64,000 nucleotides of DNA from Pseudomonas farsensis. GTDB taxonomy: Bacteria > Pseudomonadota > Gammaproteobacteria > Pseudomonadales > Pseudomonadaceae. The notes under the pieces are model-generated. The model was not told the DNA's origin. It made no database searches and saw only the letters and a list, made by a program, of their open reading frames with translations. This document shows positions 1 through 8,900 of this stretch, one piece after another. A program made the position numbers and the translations under genes. The stretch covers positions 396,001 to 460,000 of the forward strand of contig NZ_JABWRF020000003.1 in the NCBI RefSeq assembly GCF_014268805.2, read 5' to 3'. Within the stretch, counting starts at the first letter, position 1; the number at the start of each line of letters is the position of its first letter.

Positions 1-23
1 CGTCAGAATCTGTGGAGCCGCCC

Positions 24-983
24 GTGCGCCAGCGTTATCTAGCCCTGTTCACCCTTGTTGCCAGCCTTCCGGCCGGGGCAATGACCTTCCAGACCCGCAT
101 GGAGAGCGTTGCCTGGAAAGTCGATGGTGATCAGTTCGAATGTCGCCTGATCCAGCCTATCGAAGGCTTCGGCAGTGGCGAGTTCGTGCGCCGCGCCGGT
201 GAGCAGCCGACGTTCCAGTTGCGCTCGGACACCAATGTGCTGGGCGCAGGCTCCGCGACCTTGCTGGCCGCTGCGGCCCCGTGGCAGCCCGGTCGTGGCG
301 ACGTCAACCTGGGGTCGGTGCGCATGGCACGCACGGGTGTGCTGTTTACCTCAAGCCAAGGCCAGGCCAGCCGACTGATCAACGGCCTGCTCGATGGCCG
401 CAGCACGGTCGTGCGCAACTACGCCGGTGAAGGCGGGCGGGTGATGGAAGTGCGAGTGCTGCCAATCAGCTTCGCCAAGGCTTTCAGCGACTATCAAGTG
501 TGTGCGGCCAAGCTGCTGCCGATGAACTACGACCAGATCCGCCAAACTCAGATTGCTTTCCCAGGCACTGGCCTTGAGCTGGACAGCTCGGCGCGGGCGC
601 GGCTGGATGTGCTGCTGGACTATCTGAAGGCCGACCCGTCGGTCAACCACATCGAGCTCGACGGCCACTCCGACAGCAGCGGCAACCGCCTCACCAACCG
701 CGACAACTCGCGGCGCCGGGCACTGGCCGTTGCGGACTATCTCAAGGCCCATGGCGTACCTGAGGAGCAGATCACCGTACGTTTCCACGGTGAACGCTAC
801 CCGCTGGTCAAGAACAACAGCGCCGCCAACCGCGCGCGCAATCGGCGGGTGAACATTCAGCTGGATCGCGTTACACCGGTTGAAAAACCCGTGGAAAAAA
901 CCCAGGCGCCTGTAGCTCCGGCTGCCGCCCCCGCCGCCCCCGCACCCGCTCCGGCAGCACCAGCCCCAGCGAAGAAGGCCTGA
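24..983 (+). CDS. motY: MotY-type flagellar stator-associated protein
   Basis: MotY forms the T-ring around the flagellar motor and helps anchor or activate the MotAB/MotCD stators in the periplasm. The protein starts with a short signal peptide ending near LPAGA, has an N-terminal MotY-specific region, then an OmpA-like peptidoglycan-binding domain at about residues 180-285 with the conserved stretch LDGHSDSSGNRL and the closing NRARNRRV. After the OmpA domain there is a Pro/Ala/Lys-rich tail of about 35 residues. I chose the GTG at 24 because known MotY proteins begin MRQRYLAL; another in-frame GTG lies at 12. The gene precedes argG in the same direction, the arrangement seen in P. aeruginosa (PA3526-PA3525). 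Confidence 0.9.
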   Translation: MRQRYLALFTLVASLPAGAMTFQTRMESVAWKVDGDQFECRLIQPIEGFGSGEFVRRAGEQPTFQLRSDTNVLGAGSATLLAAAAPWQPGRGDVNLGSVRMARTGVLFTSSQGQASRLINGLLDGRSTVVRNYAGEGGRVMEVRVLPISFAKAFSDYQVCAAKLLPMNYDQIRQTQIAFPGTGLELDSSARARLDVLLDYLKADPSVNHIELDGHSDSSGNRLTNRDNSRRRALAVADYLKAHGVPEEQITVRFHGERYPLVKNNSAANRARNRRVNIQLDRVTPVEKPVEKTQAPVAPAAAPAAPAPAPAAPAPAKKA

Positions 984-1111
984 GCGCGACCGTTGGTCGC
1001 ACAGACGAAAGTTCTTGTCGCTTTGCCGTCAGAAGCTGTCGCCCCACTGTAAATTTTCCGGCAAGGCCGTTAGAATCGACGGCTTTCCGTACAACCCCGT
1101 GGAGTGATGGC

Positions 1112-2329
1112 ATGGCGGACGTAAATAAGGTCGTACTGGCGTATTCCGGCGGCCTTGATACTTCGGTGATTCTCAAGTGGCTGCAGGACACCTATAACTG
1201 TGAAGTGGTGACCTTCACCGCTGACCTGGGCCAGGGCGAAGAGGTAGAGCCTGCTCGCGCCAAGGCGCAGGCAATGGGCGTTAAAGAAATCTACATCGAC
1301 GATCTGCGCGAAGAGTTCGTGCGTGATTTCGTGTTCCCGATGTTCCGCGCCAACACCGTGTATGAAGGCGAGTACCTGCTGGGTACGTCCATCGCCCGCC
1401 CGCTGATCGCCAAGCGCCTGATCGAGATCGCCAACGAAACCGGCGCCGATGCCATTTCCCATGGTGCTACCGGCAAGGGTAACGACCAGGTGCGTTTCGA
1501 GCTGGGTGCCTACGCACTCAAGCCTGGCGTCAAGGTCATCGCCCCATGGCGTGAATGGGACCTGCTGTCGCGCGAGAAGCTGATGGACTACGCCGAGAAG
1601 CACGGTATCCCGATCGAGCGCCACGGCAAGAAGAAATCGCCGTACTCGATGGATGCCAACCTGCTGCACATCTCTTATGAAGGCGGCGTCCTGGAAGACA
1701 CCTGGACCGAGCACGAAGAAGACATGTGGCGTTGGAGCGTCTCCCCGGAGAATGCCCCGGACCAGGCGACCTACATCGAGCTGACCTATCGCAATGGTGA
1801 CATCGTCGCCATCGACGGCGTCGAGAAGACCCCGGCCACCGTGCTGGCCGACCTCAACCGCATCGGTGGCGCCAACGGCATCGGCCGTCTGGATATCGTC
1901 GAAAACCGCTACGTCGGCATGAAGTCGCGCGGCTGCTACGAGACCCCGGGTGGCACCATCATGCTCAAGGCGCACCGCGCCATCGAGTCGATCACCCTGG
2001 ACCGCGAAGTGGCTCACCTCAAAGACGAGTTGATGCCCAAGTACGCCAGCCTGATCTACACCGGTTACTGGTGGAGCCCTGAGCGCCTGATGCTGCAGCA
2101 GATGATCGACGCTTCGCAGGTCAACGTGAACGGCGTGGTTCGCCTGAAGCTGTACAAAGGCAACGTCGTGGTTGTCGGCCGCCAGTCTGACGACTCGCTG
2201 TTCGACGCCAATATCGCCACCTTCGAAGAAGATGGCGGCGCCTACAACCAGGCTGATGCTGCTGGCTTCATCAAGCTCAACGCACTGCGCATGCGCATCG
2301 CGGCCAACAAAGGCCGCTCCATGCTGTAA
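1112..2329 (+). CDS. argG: Argininosuccinate synthase
   Basis: This enzyme joins citrulline and aspartate using ATP to make argininosuccinate, the penultimate step of arginine biosynthesis, in the cytoplasm. At 405 residues it has the usual length. The ATP-binding P-loop AYSGGLDTS is at residues 10-18, and the family motif GATGKGNDQVRFE is present at about residues 118-130. The ATG is preceded by GGAGTGATGGC. A strong terminator follows 25 bp after the stop, so argG looks like a single-gene unit downstream of motY. Confidence 0.98.
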   Translation: MADVNKVVLAYSGGLDTSVILKWLQDTYNCEVVTFTADLGQGEEVEPARAKAQAMGVKEIYIDDLREEFVRDFVFPMFRANTVYEGEYLLGTSIARPLIAKRLIEIANETGADAISHGATGKGNDQVRFELGAYALKPGVKVIAPWREWDLLSREKLMDYAEKHGIPIERHGKKKSPYSMDANLLHISYEGGVLEDTWTEHEEDMWRWSVSPENAPDQATYIELTYRNGDIVAIDGVEKTPATVLADLNRIGGANGIGRLDIVENRYVGMKSRGCYETPGGTIMLKAHRAIESITLDREVAHLKDELMPKYASLIYTGYWWSPERLMLQQMIDASQVNVNGVVRLKLYKGNVVVVGRQSDDSLFDANIATFEEDGGAYNQADAAGFIKLNALRMRIAANKGRSML

Positions 2330-2353
2330 GCGCGTCTGCTTGCGGCAGCAAAG

Positions 2354-2378
2354 ACCCGGCCCAGGCCGGGTTTTTTGT
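2354..2378 (+). terminator. Rho-independent terminator of argG
   Basis: An 8 bp GC-rich stem (ACCCGGCC paired with GGCCGGGT, 2-base loop) is followed by a run of T residues. It lies just after the argG stop codon and before the convergent gene at 2392. Confidence 0.9.
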
Positions 2379-2391
2379 TTTCAGGCAGCGC

Positions 2392-2904
2392 CTAGGGCAT
2401 GGCTTCATCGGCCATCGGCCCGACGGTTAGCTGCACCGTAATGCGATTGTCGAGGTCATGCAGGGTCCAGCTGCGCGGCGCAGAATACTTGCGCTCAAGC
2501 ACGTCGTGAAAGTGTCTCTGAAGGTTTGCCCGGCTCTGTGGCCCGGACAAGGCGATGATCATCGGTGTGCTGTCTGTGGCCACAGGCGTAAACAGAGCGG
2601 TTGCAAGGGGGGGCGGCTCGCTGGCGGCTGGCGGTGCTGCCGGTGCTGCCGGTGGAGAGTCCTGCGGCGCGGGCGCTTGCTCTGCAGTGTCATCTTGGCT
2701 ACGAGGGGCGAACAATGTTCCGTTGTTGAAATTGAGCGTGAGGAAGAACAGCACGGTCAGGAAGAACGGAAAACCGACCAGAAACCATGTGTAGATCCCT
2801 TGGCTCGATTCGCTTAGAAACGGTAGCGACGCCAACGCCGAGGCTTCGATGACGCCTGCAAAGACTGCGATGAGGCTCAAGGGGCTCAGTGATTGCTGCT
2901 TCAT
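2392..2904 (-). CDS. Uncharacterised inner membrane protein, Pro/Ala-rich
   Basis: I do not recognise a named family. The 170-residue protein has two predicted membrane segments at about residues 9-30 and 38-60 (LSLIAVFAGVIEASALASL and YTWFLVGFPFFLTVLFFLTL). A low-complexity stretch rich in Pro, Ala and Glu follows, then a folded C-terminal part with many charged residues. I chose the ATG at 2904 because AGGTGG lies upstream of it; the in-frame ATG at 2931 lacks a ribosome binding site. It is convergent with argG and divergent from the response regulator. Confidence 0.7.
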   Translation of the reverse strand: MKQQSLSPLSLIAVFAGVIEASALASLPFLSESSQGIYTWFLVGFPFFLTVLFFLTLNFNNGTLFAPRSQDDTAEQAPAPQDSPPAAPAAPPAASEPPPLATALFTPVATDSTPMIIALSGPQSRANLQRHFHDVLERKYSAPRSWTLHDLDNRITVQLTVGPMADEAMP

Positions 2905-3269
2905 GATCAGATCCACCTGTGTTTTAGCCATCAGTAACGCTTTGCATTTCAGTTGCCTAGTGCGCTTCTTTCCCTCCCGTTCAGGGATTGCACCTGAACC
3001 GACGAGATCCCTCTCCCTCGGTCGACATTTCTGTCATCCGCGGTGCTGTTTCCACGCTTTTTTAGGCGTGGCCTGGCCTGCTAGGTTGGGTTGCCTGGTA
3101 GGCCGGGCAGATAGCGGGCACTGAATTAAAGGTTTGCGCGTAGGACGTTTCTCTAAATCGCGTAGGCCTGTTCTTTCTCTGTAGGTTCAGGGGGAATCGC
3201 TACTTATCCAGAGGTGATGCTCGGGTAAGGTTAGTGGTCGAAATCAAACAACGAATCAATGGGTAACCC
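2905..3269. promoter_or_regulatory. Divergent intergenic region, 365 bp
   Basis: This space separates the membrane protein gene (minus) from the response regulator gene (plus) and must hold both promoters. I see no convincing gene. The only structure I note is a GC-rich imperfect palindrome around 3068-3110 (GGCCTGGCC and later GGTAGGCCGGGC). No exact -35/-10 pair could be assigned with confidence. Confidence 0.4.
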
Positions 3270-3896
3270 ATGAACAAAGTGCTGATCGTGGATGATCATC
3301 CGGTCATTCGCCTCGCGGTGCGCATGCTGATGGAACGCCATGGCTATGACGTAGTGGCAGAGACCGACAACGGCGTCGACGCATTGCAACTCACTCGCGA
3401 GCACCTGCCGGACATCGTCGTCCTGGATATCGGGATCCCCAAGCTCGATGGGCTGGAGGTAGTGGCGCGCATGGCGCTGGCCAACCCGTGCAGCAAAGTG
3501 CTGGTACTCACCTCGCAGGCGCCTGGGCATTTTTCCATGCGTTGCATGCAGGCGGGGGCTGCGGGCTATGTCTGCAAGCAGCAGGAGCTCACAGAGTTGC
3601 TCAGCGCCATCAAGGCGGTGCTGTCGGGCTACAGCTACTTCCCTAACCAGGCGCTGCAGAAAGGCCGCTCGGTGACCAGTTCGGGCACCGAGGCGGAGAT
3701 GGTCGGGCGCCTTTCAGGGCGCGAAATGATGGTGTTGCAACAGTTGGCCAAGGGCAGGAGCAACAAGGAAATCGCCGACTGCATGTTTCTGAGCAACAAG
3801 ACAGTGAGTACCTACAAGACGCGGTTGCTGGCCAAACTCAATGCCCGCTCGTTGGTCGATCTGATAGAGCTGGCGCAGCGTAACGGGCTGATTTGA
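3270..3896 (+). CDS. LuxR-family response regulator, BvgA/RocA1-like
   Basis: A two-component transcription regulator of 208 residues. The N-terminal receiver domain has the acidic pair D8/D9, phosphoacceptor D53 in VVLDIGIPKLDG, T81 and K103. The C-terminal LuxR-type helix-turn-helix spans about residues 145-205 (LSGREMMVLQQLAKGRSNKEIAD and LSNKTVSTYKTRLL). The sequence is strikingly like Bordetella BvgA and Pseudomonas RocA1. No histidine kinase is adjacent, so it is an orphan in this window. A terminator follows directly. Confidence 0.93.
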   Translation: MNKVLIVDDHPVIRLAVRMLMERHGYDVVAETDNGVDALQLTREHLPDIVVLDIGIPKLDGLEVVARMALANPCSKVLVLTSQAPGHFSMRCMQAGAAGYVCKQQELTELLSAIKAVLSGYSYFPNQALQKGRSVTSSGTEAEMVGRLSGREMMVLQQLAKGRSNKEIADCMFLSNKTVSTYKTRLLAKLNARSLVDLIELAQRNGLI

Positions 3897-3909
3897 CCAT
3901 GCGCAAAAC

Positions 3910-3929
3910 GCCTCCTGAAGGAGGCTTTT
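3910..3929 (+). terminator. Terminator after the response regulator
   Basis: A 6 bp stem (GCCTCC/GGAGGC) with a TGAA loop is followed by TTTTC. It starts 14 bp after the stop codon and could also serve the convergent 58-codon gene weakly. Confidence 0.75.
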
Positions 3930-3938
3930 CAGGTGCGG

Positions 3939-4115
3939 TTACAGGTCGTAGTCGAAGTCGGCCAACTGCCGCTGCAGGCGGCGCTCCTCGAGCAGGTTGT
4001 CGATGGTGCGGCGCTTGCTGAGGTTGGTCTTGGCGGGCTCGATCCGAGGCTCTACGTCTTCCTCGGTGATGGGAAAATCGTCATCGACAACCAGGTCTTC
4101 TTTATCGGTGCTCAT
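3939..4115 (-). CDS. Small PA3496-type protein, 58 aa
   Basis: A 58-residue acidic then basic protein, beginning MSTDKEDLVVDDD and ending LADFDYDL. It has a highly acidic N-terminal third and a basic amphipathic segment (SKRRTIDNLLEERRLQRQL). It corresponds to the small PA3496 family that sits next to nth in pseudomonads. Its function is unknown. It lies about 110 bp downstream of nth on the same strand. Confidence 0.8.
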   Translation of the reverse strand: MSTDKEDLVVDDDFPITEEDVEPRIEPAKTNLSKRRTIDNLLEERRLQRQLADFDYDL

Positions 4116-4223
4116 GCGTCAGGTCACTCCCAGCCAAAGGGCCATTGGCCGTCCTTATAACGGGATTCGCGAAGCCGGTAAAAAAGATTTTTTCAATCGA
4201 AATGGGCGTTGTTTTCTATTGCT

Positions 4224-4862
4224 TCAATCGTCAGAGGTCTTCTGCTTGTATTCGCACAGGTCTTCGATGCGACAACTGCCGCAGCGTGGCTTGCGGGCCT
4301 GGCAAACATAGCGCCCGTGCAGAATCAACCAGTGGTGCGCATCGAGCAGGTAGTCCTTTGGGACGAACTTGAGCAGCTTCTTTTCAACCTCCACCACCGT
4401 CTTGCCCGGTGCGATGCCGGTGCGGTTGCTGACGCGGAAGATATGCGTATCGACGGCCATGGTCAGTTGGCGGAAAGCGGTATTGAGCACCACGTTGGCG
4501 GTCTTGCGGCCAACGCCCGGCAGTGCCTCCAGCGCCTCACGCGACTCGGGAACCTCGCCGCCATGCAACTCGACCAGCAGGCGGCAGGTCTCGATGACGT
4601 TCTTGGCCTTGCTGTTGTAGAGCCCGATGGTCTTGATGTACTCACTCAAACCTTCAACGCCAAGCGCGTGAATGGCCTCGGGGGTATTGGCGACAGGGTA
4701 CAGGCGTGCGGTGGCCTTGTTGACCCCCACGTCGGTGGACTGGGCCGAGAGAATCACCGCGATCAGCAATTCGAAGGGCGTGGTGTAGGCCAGTTCGGTT
4801 TTCGGCTCAGGGTTGTCTTCATGCAGCCTGCGGAAGATCTCCAGGCGTTTTGCGGCATTCAT
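4224..4862 (-). CDS. nth: Endonuclease III
   Basis: A bifunctional DNA glycosylase/AP lyase for oxidised pyrimidines in base excision repair. It has 212 residues, the usual length. The helix-hairpin-helix LPGVGRKTANVVLN carries the catalytic lysine, VDTHIFRVSNR carries the catalytic aspartate, and the C-terminal C-x6-C-x2-C-x5-C cluster (CQARKPRCGSCRIEDLC) binds a 4Fe-4S cluster. It is followed on the same strand by the PA3496-type gene. Confidence 0.98.
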   Translation of the reverse strand: MNAAKRLEIFRRLHEDNPEPKTELAYTTPFELLIAVILSAQSTDVGVNKATARLYPVANTPEAIHALGVEGLSEYIKTIGLYNSKAKNVIETCRLLVELHGGEVPESREALEALPGVGRKTANVVLNTAFRQLTMAVDTHIFRVSNRTGIAPGKTVVEVEKKLLKFVPKDYLLDAHHWLILHGRYVCQARKPRCGSCRIEDLCEYKQKTSDD

Positions 4863-4929
4863 GGGGCCAAAGGGTTCCTTGATGGCATTGCAGATACAAT
4901 TGCCCCGGCCAGTGGCCGGGGCAGGGGGC

Positions 4930-6969
4930 TTACTTGATGCGCTGGCCTGGCTTGGCGCCGCTGTCAGGGCTCAGCAGGTAGATCTCTTCACCGCCGGGGC
5001 CGGCAGCCATCACCATGCCTTCAGACACGCCAAAGCGCATCTTGCGGGGCTTGAGGTTGGCAACCATCATGGTCAGGCGGCCTTCGAGCTTGCTTGGGTC
5101 CGGGTAGGCCGATTTGATGCCGGAGAACACGTTGCGCCGCTCATCACCGATGTCCAGGGTGAGCTGCAACAGCTTGTCGGCGCCAGGCACTGCCTCGGCC
5201 TTGACGATAAGCGCTACGCGCAGGTCGACGGCGGCAAATGTATCGAACTCGATCTCGGCCGACAGCGGGTCTTTGGCCAGCTCGCCGTTACCTGCCGGCG
5301 CTGCAGCTTCTGCAGCCAACAGGTCTTCCTTGCTGGCAGCGACCATGGCTTCGACCTTGGCCAGCTCGATACGGCTCATCAGCGCCTTGAACGGGTTCAG
5401 CTGGTGGTTTTCCAGGCGGCTCAGGTGGTCGTTCCAGGCCAGCGGTGCGACATTCAGGAATGCCTCGGCGTCGGCAGCCAGCACCGGCAGTACCGGTTTG
5501 AGGAAGATCACCAGTTGGCGGAACAGGTTGATGCCCTGGGCGCAGATGGCCTGTACCTCGTCCTGCTTGCCTTCCTGCTTGGCCAGCGACCACGGTGCCT
5601 TGTCCGCGATCCAGGCGTTGGCGCGGTCGGCCAGGGCCATGATTTCGCGCATGGCGCGGCCAAAGTCGCGGCCTTCATAGGCGTCGGCAATGGACGGCGC
5701 GGCGGCGATGAAGGCCTCGGTCAGCTCTGGCGCGGCGTCACCGGCAACCATGACGCCGTCGTTGCCCTTGTGGATGAAGCCTGCACAGCGGCTGGCGATG
5801 TTGACCACCTTGCCGACCAGGTCCGAGTTGACCTTTTGCACGAAGTCTTCGAGGTTCAGGTCCAGGTCATCGACGCCACGGCCCAGCTTGGCTGCGTAGT
5901 AGTAGCGCAGGTATTCAGGCTGCAGGTGGTCCAGGTAGGTGCGCGCCTTGATGAAGGTGCCGCGCGACTTGGACATTTTCGCGCCATTGACGGTCAGGTA
6001 GCCGTGCACGTTGACTGCGGTGGGTTTGCGCAGGCCTGCCCCTTCAAGCATGGCTGGCCAGAACAGCGCATGGAAGTTGACGATGTCCTTGCCGATGAAG
6101 TGGTACAGCTCGGCCTTGGAGTCTTTGTTCCAGAATGCGTCGAAGTCCAGTTCCGGGCGGCGTGCGCAGAGGTTCTTGAAGCTGGCCATGTAGCCAATCG
6201 GCGCGTCCAGCCAGACATAGAAATACTTGCCAGGCTCGCCGGGGATCTCGAAACCGAAATACGGTGCGTCGCGGGAGATATCCCACTCCTGCAAGCCCGA
6301 GTCGAGCCATTCAGCCAGTTTGTTGGCCACTGCGTCCTGCAGCGTGCCGCTGCGGGTCCACTGCTGCAGCATGGCCTGGAAGTCCGGCAGCTTGAAGAAG
6401 AAGTGCTGGGAGTCGCGCAGCACGGGGGTGGCGCCGGAGATTGCCGATTTCGGGTCTTTCAGCTCGGTCGGTGCGTAGGTAGCGCCGCACTTTTCGCAGT
6501 TGTCGCCGTACTGGTCTTCGGCTGCGCATTTCGGGCAGGTGCCCTTGATGAAACGGTCGGCCAGGAACATGCCCTTTTCAGGGTCGAAGTACTGCGTCAC
6601 CGAACGGGTGGCAATGTGGCCGGCATCGCGCAGGCGGCCGTAGATCATGCTCGACAGTTCGCGGTTCTCGTCGCTGTGCGTCGAGTGGAAATTGTCGAAG
6701 TCGACCAGAAAATCGGCAAAGTCGCCGGCGTGCTCGGCCTGGACGTTGGCGATCAGTTGCTCTGGCGTGATGCCCTCTTTTTCGGCACGCAGCATGATTG
6801 CCGAGCCGTGGGCGTCATCGGCGCAGACATAGATGCACTGGTTGCCGCGCAGTTTCTGGAAGCGCACCCACATGTCCGTCTGGATATACTCAAGCATATG
6901 GCCAAGGTGGATCGACCCATTGGCATAGGGCAGGGCGCTGGTAACGAGAATCTGGCGTGGCTCGGACAT
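4930..6969 (-). CDS. metG: Methionyl-tRNA synthetase
   Basis: Charges tRNA-Met; essential class I aminoacyl-tRNA synthetase of 679 residues. Seen are the HIGH-type motif in YANGSIHLGH near the N-terminus, a zinc knuckle with CPKC and CEKC at about residues 140-162, and KMSKS at about 333-337. The C-terminal tRNA-binding (Trbp111-like) domain begins near residue 575 (DLRVALIVKAEAVPGADKLL). It is divergent from mrp, with about 155 bp between the start codons. Confidence 0.98.
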   Translation of the reverse strand: MSEPRQILVTSALPYANGSIHLGHMLEYIQTDMWVRFQKLRGNQCIYVCADDAHGSAIMLRAEKEGITPEQLIANVQAEHAGDFADFLVDFDNFHSTHSDENRELSSMIYGRLRDAGHIATRSVTQYFDPEKGMFLADRFIKGTCPKCAAEDQYGDNCEKCGATYAPTELKDPKSAISGATPVLRDSQHFFFKLPDFQAMLQQWTRSGTLQDAVANKLAEWLDSGLQEWDISRDAPYFGFEIPGEPGKYFYVWLDAPIGYMASFKNLCARRPELDFDAFWNKDSKAELYHFIGKDIVNFHALFWPAMLEGAGLRKPTAVNVHGYLTVNGAKMSKSRGTFIKARTYLDHLQPEYLRYYYAAKLGRGVDDLDLNLEDFVQKVNSDLVGKVVNIASRCAGFIHKGNDGVMVAGDAAPELTEAFIAAAPSIADAYEGRDFGRAMREIMALADRANAWIADKAPWSLAKQEGKQDEVQAICAQGINLFRQLVIFLKPVLPVLAADAEAFLNVAPLAWNDHLSRLENHQLNPFKALMSRIELAKVEAMVAASKEDLLAAEAAAPAGNGELAKDPLSAEIEFDTFAAVDLRVALIVKAEAVPGADKLLQLTLDIGDERRNVFSGIKSAYPDPSKLEGRLTMMVANLKPRKMRFGVSEGMVMAAGPGGEEIYLLSPDSGAKPGQRIK

Positions 6970-7126
6970 GGTGGCTCGGCTACTTATCTGGCGACGGGGT
7001 AAAGATTGGGTGATCGGCCACTATAAAGGCCCGGCGAATATATTTCACCCCGCGAACGCATCTGCTGACGATTGACGGGTTAGCATAGGCGCCTGTTTTG
7101 TATTCAGTTTGCCAATGGGAGTGTCC

Positions 7127-8221
7127 ATGAGTGCCGTCACCCGTGCCGCCATCGAAGGCGTGCTTCGCCAGTACACCGACCCCTACCTGAACCAGGACCC
7201 GGTCAGCGCCGGCTGCGTGCAGGCCATCGACATTCAGGGCGGGCAGGTCAGCTTGCAGTTGCACCTCGGCTACGCAGCCGGGCTGTTCAAGGGCGGTTGG
7301 GCCCAGGTGCTGGAGACGGCCATCGGCAACCTTGACGGGGTGACCTCGGCGAAGGTCGCCATCGACACCCGCATTGCCGCGCACAAGGCCCAGGCCCAGG
7401 TGCCGGCGCTGGCCAACGTGAAGAACATCATTGCCGTGGCGTCGGGCAAAGGCGGGGTCGGCAAGTCGACGACAGCGGCCAACCTGGCGCTGGCGCTGGC
7501 CCGTGAAGGCGCGCGCGTGGGCATTCTCGATGCCGACATCTACGGCCCAAGCCAGGGTGTGATGTTTGGTATTGCCGAAGGCACCCGCCCGCAGATCCGC
7601 GACCAGAAGTGGTTCGTGCCGATCAAGGCCCATGGCGTCGAAGTGATGTCCATGGCGTTTCTGACTGACGACAACACGCCGATGGTCTGGCGCGGCCCGA
7701 TGGTGTCCGGCGCGCTGCTGCAACTGGTCACCCAGACGGCCTGGGACGACCTCGATTACCTGGTGATCGACATGCCGCCAGGCACCGGCGACATCCAGCT
7801 GACCCTGGCGCAGAAAGTGCCGGTGGCCGGTTCCGTTATCGTCACCACACCGCAGGACCTGGCGCTGCTCGATGCCCGAAAAGGCGTGGAGATGTTCCGC
7901 AAGGTCAACATCCCGGTGTTGGGTGTAGTGGAAAACATGGCCGTGCACATCTGCTCCAACTGCGGCCATGCCGAACACCTGTTTGGTGAGGGTGGCGGTG
8001 AGAAGCTGGCGGCGCAGTATGGTGTCGAGCTGTTGGCCTCGCTGCCGTTGTCGATGCTGATTCGCGAGCAGGCCGATAACGGCAAGCCGACGGCGATTGC
8101 CGAGCCAGAAAGCCAGATCGCCATGGTTTATCAGGAGCTGGCCCGCCAGGTGGGCGCGCGCATCGTGTTGCAGGAAGCTGCTGCGCCAGCCATGCCGAAT
8201 ATCACCATCAGCGAAGACTGA
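7127..8221 (+). CDS. apbC: Mrp/ApbC iron-sulfur cluster carrier ATPase
   Basis: A P-loop ATPase of the Mrp/NBP35 family that binds and transfers 4Fe-4S clusters. The 364-residue protein has an N-terminal MIP18-type (DUF59) domain at residues 1-85, the deviant Walker A GKGGVGKSTT at about residues 107-116, and the cluster-binding CxxC in ICSNCGH. The start at 7127 is preceded by GGGAG; an upstream in-frame ATG at 7115 has no better site. It is divergent from metG, the usual arrangement in gammaproteobacteria. Confidence 0.95.
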   Translation: MSAVTRAAIEGVLRQYTDPYLNQDPVSAGCVQAIDIQGGQVSLQLHLGYAAGLFKGGWAQVLETAIGNLDGVTSAKVAIDTRIAAHKAQAQVPALANVKNIIAVASGKGGVGKSTTAANLALALAREGARVGILDADIYGPSQGVMFGIAEGTRPQIRDQKWFVPIKAHGVEVMSMAFLTDDNTPMVWRGPMVSGALLQLVTQTAWDDLDYLVIDMPPGTGDIQLTLAQKVPVAGSVIVTTPQDLALLDARKGVEMFRKVNIPVLGVVENMAVHICSNCGHAEHLFGEGGGEKLAAQYGVELLASLPLSMLIREQADNGKPTAIAEPESQIAMVYQELARQVGARIVLQEAAAPAMPNITISED

Positions 8222-8291
8222 CAGACAAGCCGCCTGGGCGAAGCGCTGCAGGCGCTGCGCCCAGACAGCCTGCACATCTTTCGTACAGGCA

Positions 8292-8321
8292 TAAAAAAAC
8301 CCGCCAGAGGCGGGTTTTTTT
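8292..8321. terminator. Bidirectional terminator between apbC and the cold shock gene
   Basis: An A-run, a GC-rich hairpin (AACCCGCC and GGCGGGTT) and a T-run make a terminator usable on both strands, between two convergent genes. Confidence 0.9.
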
Positions 8322-8344
8322 GAAAGCTAGGAAGCTAAATCGAC

Positions 8345-8554
8345 TTAGGCGATTTGAACTTCTTCAGCCTGCATGCCTTTCTGGCCGCGGGTAGCGACGA
8401 AAGTAACAGCCTGGCCTTCTTTCAGGGTTTTGAAGCCATCAGCTTGGATAGCTTTGAAGTGCACGAACAGATCGTCGCCCGACTGAGGGGTGATGAAGCC
8501 GTAGCCTTTCTCGTCGTTGAACCACTTAACGGTACCGTTTTGACGGTTGGACAT
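8345..8554 (-). CDS. Cold shock domain protein, CspA family
   Basis: A 69-residue single-domain RNA/ssDNA-binding protein. RNP1 (KGYGFI) and RNP2 (DLFVHF) are both present, after the canonical GTVKWFN. Such proteins act as RNA chaperones. AAGGAG lies just upstream of the ATG. The leader appears long (no gene for about 340 bp upstream), as is usual for csp genes. The gene could be named cspA/capB/cspD by different schemes, so I give no symbol. Confidence 0.95.
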   Translation of the reverse strand: MSNRQNGTVKWFNDEKGYGFITPQSGDDLFVHFKAIQADGFKTLKEGQAVTFVATRGQKGMQAEEVQIA

Positions 8555-8900
8555 TTTTCTGTCTCCTTGGACAAAGTTGATGGCGGCAAGAGAAAAACCT
8601 CAAGCCGAGACTGAGTGCAAAGGAGCAGAAGTTGTCGTGGAGATGGGCCGATCGTAAATCGTGCATCAGAACAGGTCTTCGGTGTCGCGTGCAGCACAGT
8701 GGGCGTAACCTTAACCCACTTTCCCGAGCCTGCCAATAACCCAATCCATGTTTGTCGCAAATCGGATCGACGGTGGCTGGAGGCCACGTCTGACGCGGAT
8801 TGCAGCGAGGTGGAGGATGTGACTTTGCCGCAGCCGCCGGGACCGGTAAGATGTGCATCACGTTTTTTTTCACCTTTGCACTCTCAGGACACCCCCCGCC
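8555..8900. promoter_or_regulatory. Divergent region, csp leader and dcd promoter, 346 bp
   Basis: Holds the 5' leader of the cold shock gene on the minus strand and the promoter region of dcd on the plus strand. I see no additional gene. The segment around 8865-8875 carries a T-run upstream of dcd. Confidence 0.5.

Noticed and set aside
4813..7002. 729-residue open frame on the plus strand
   Set aside because: It is antisense to metG. In high-GC DNA the reverse frame of a real gene is often open, and its product has no recognisable motif.
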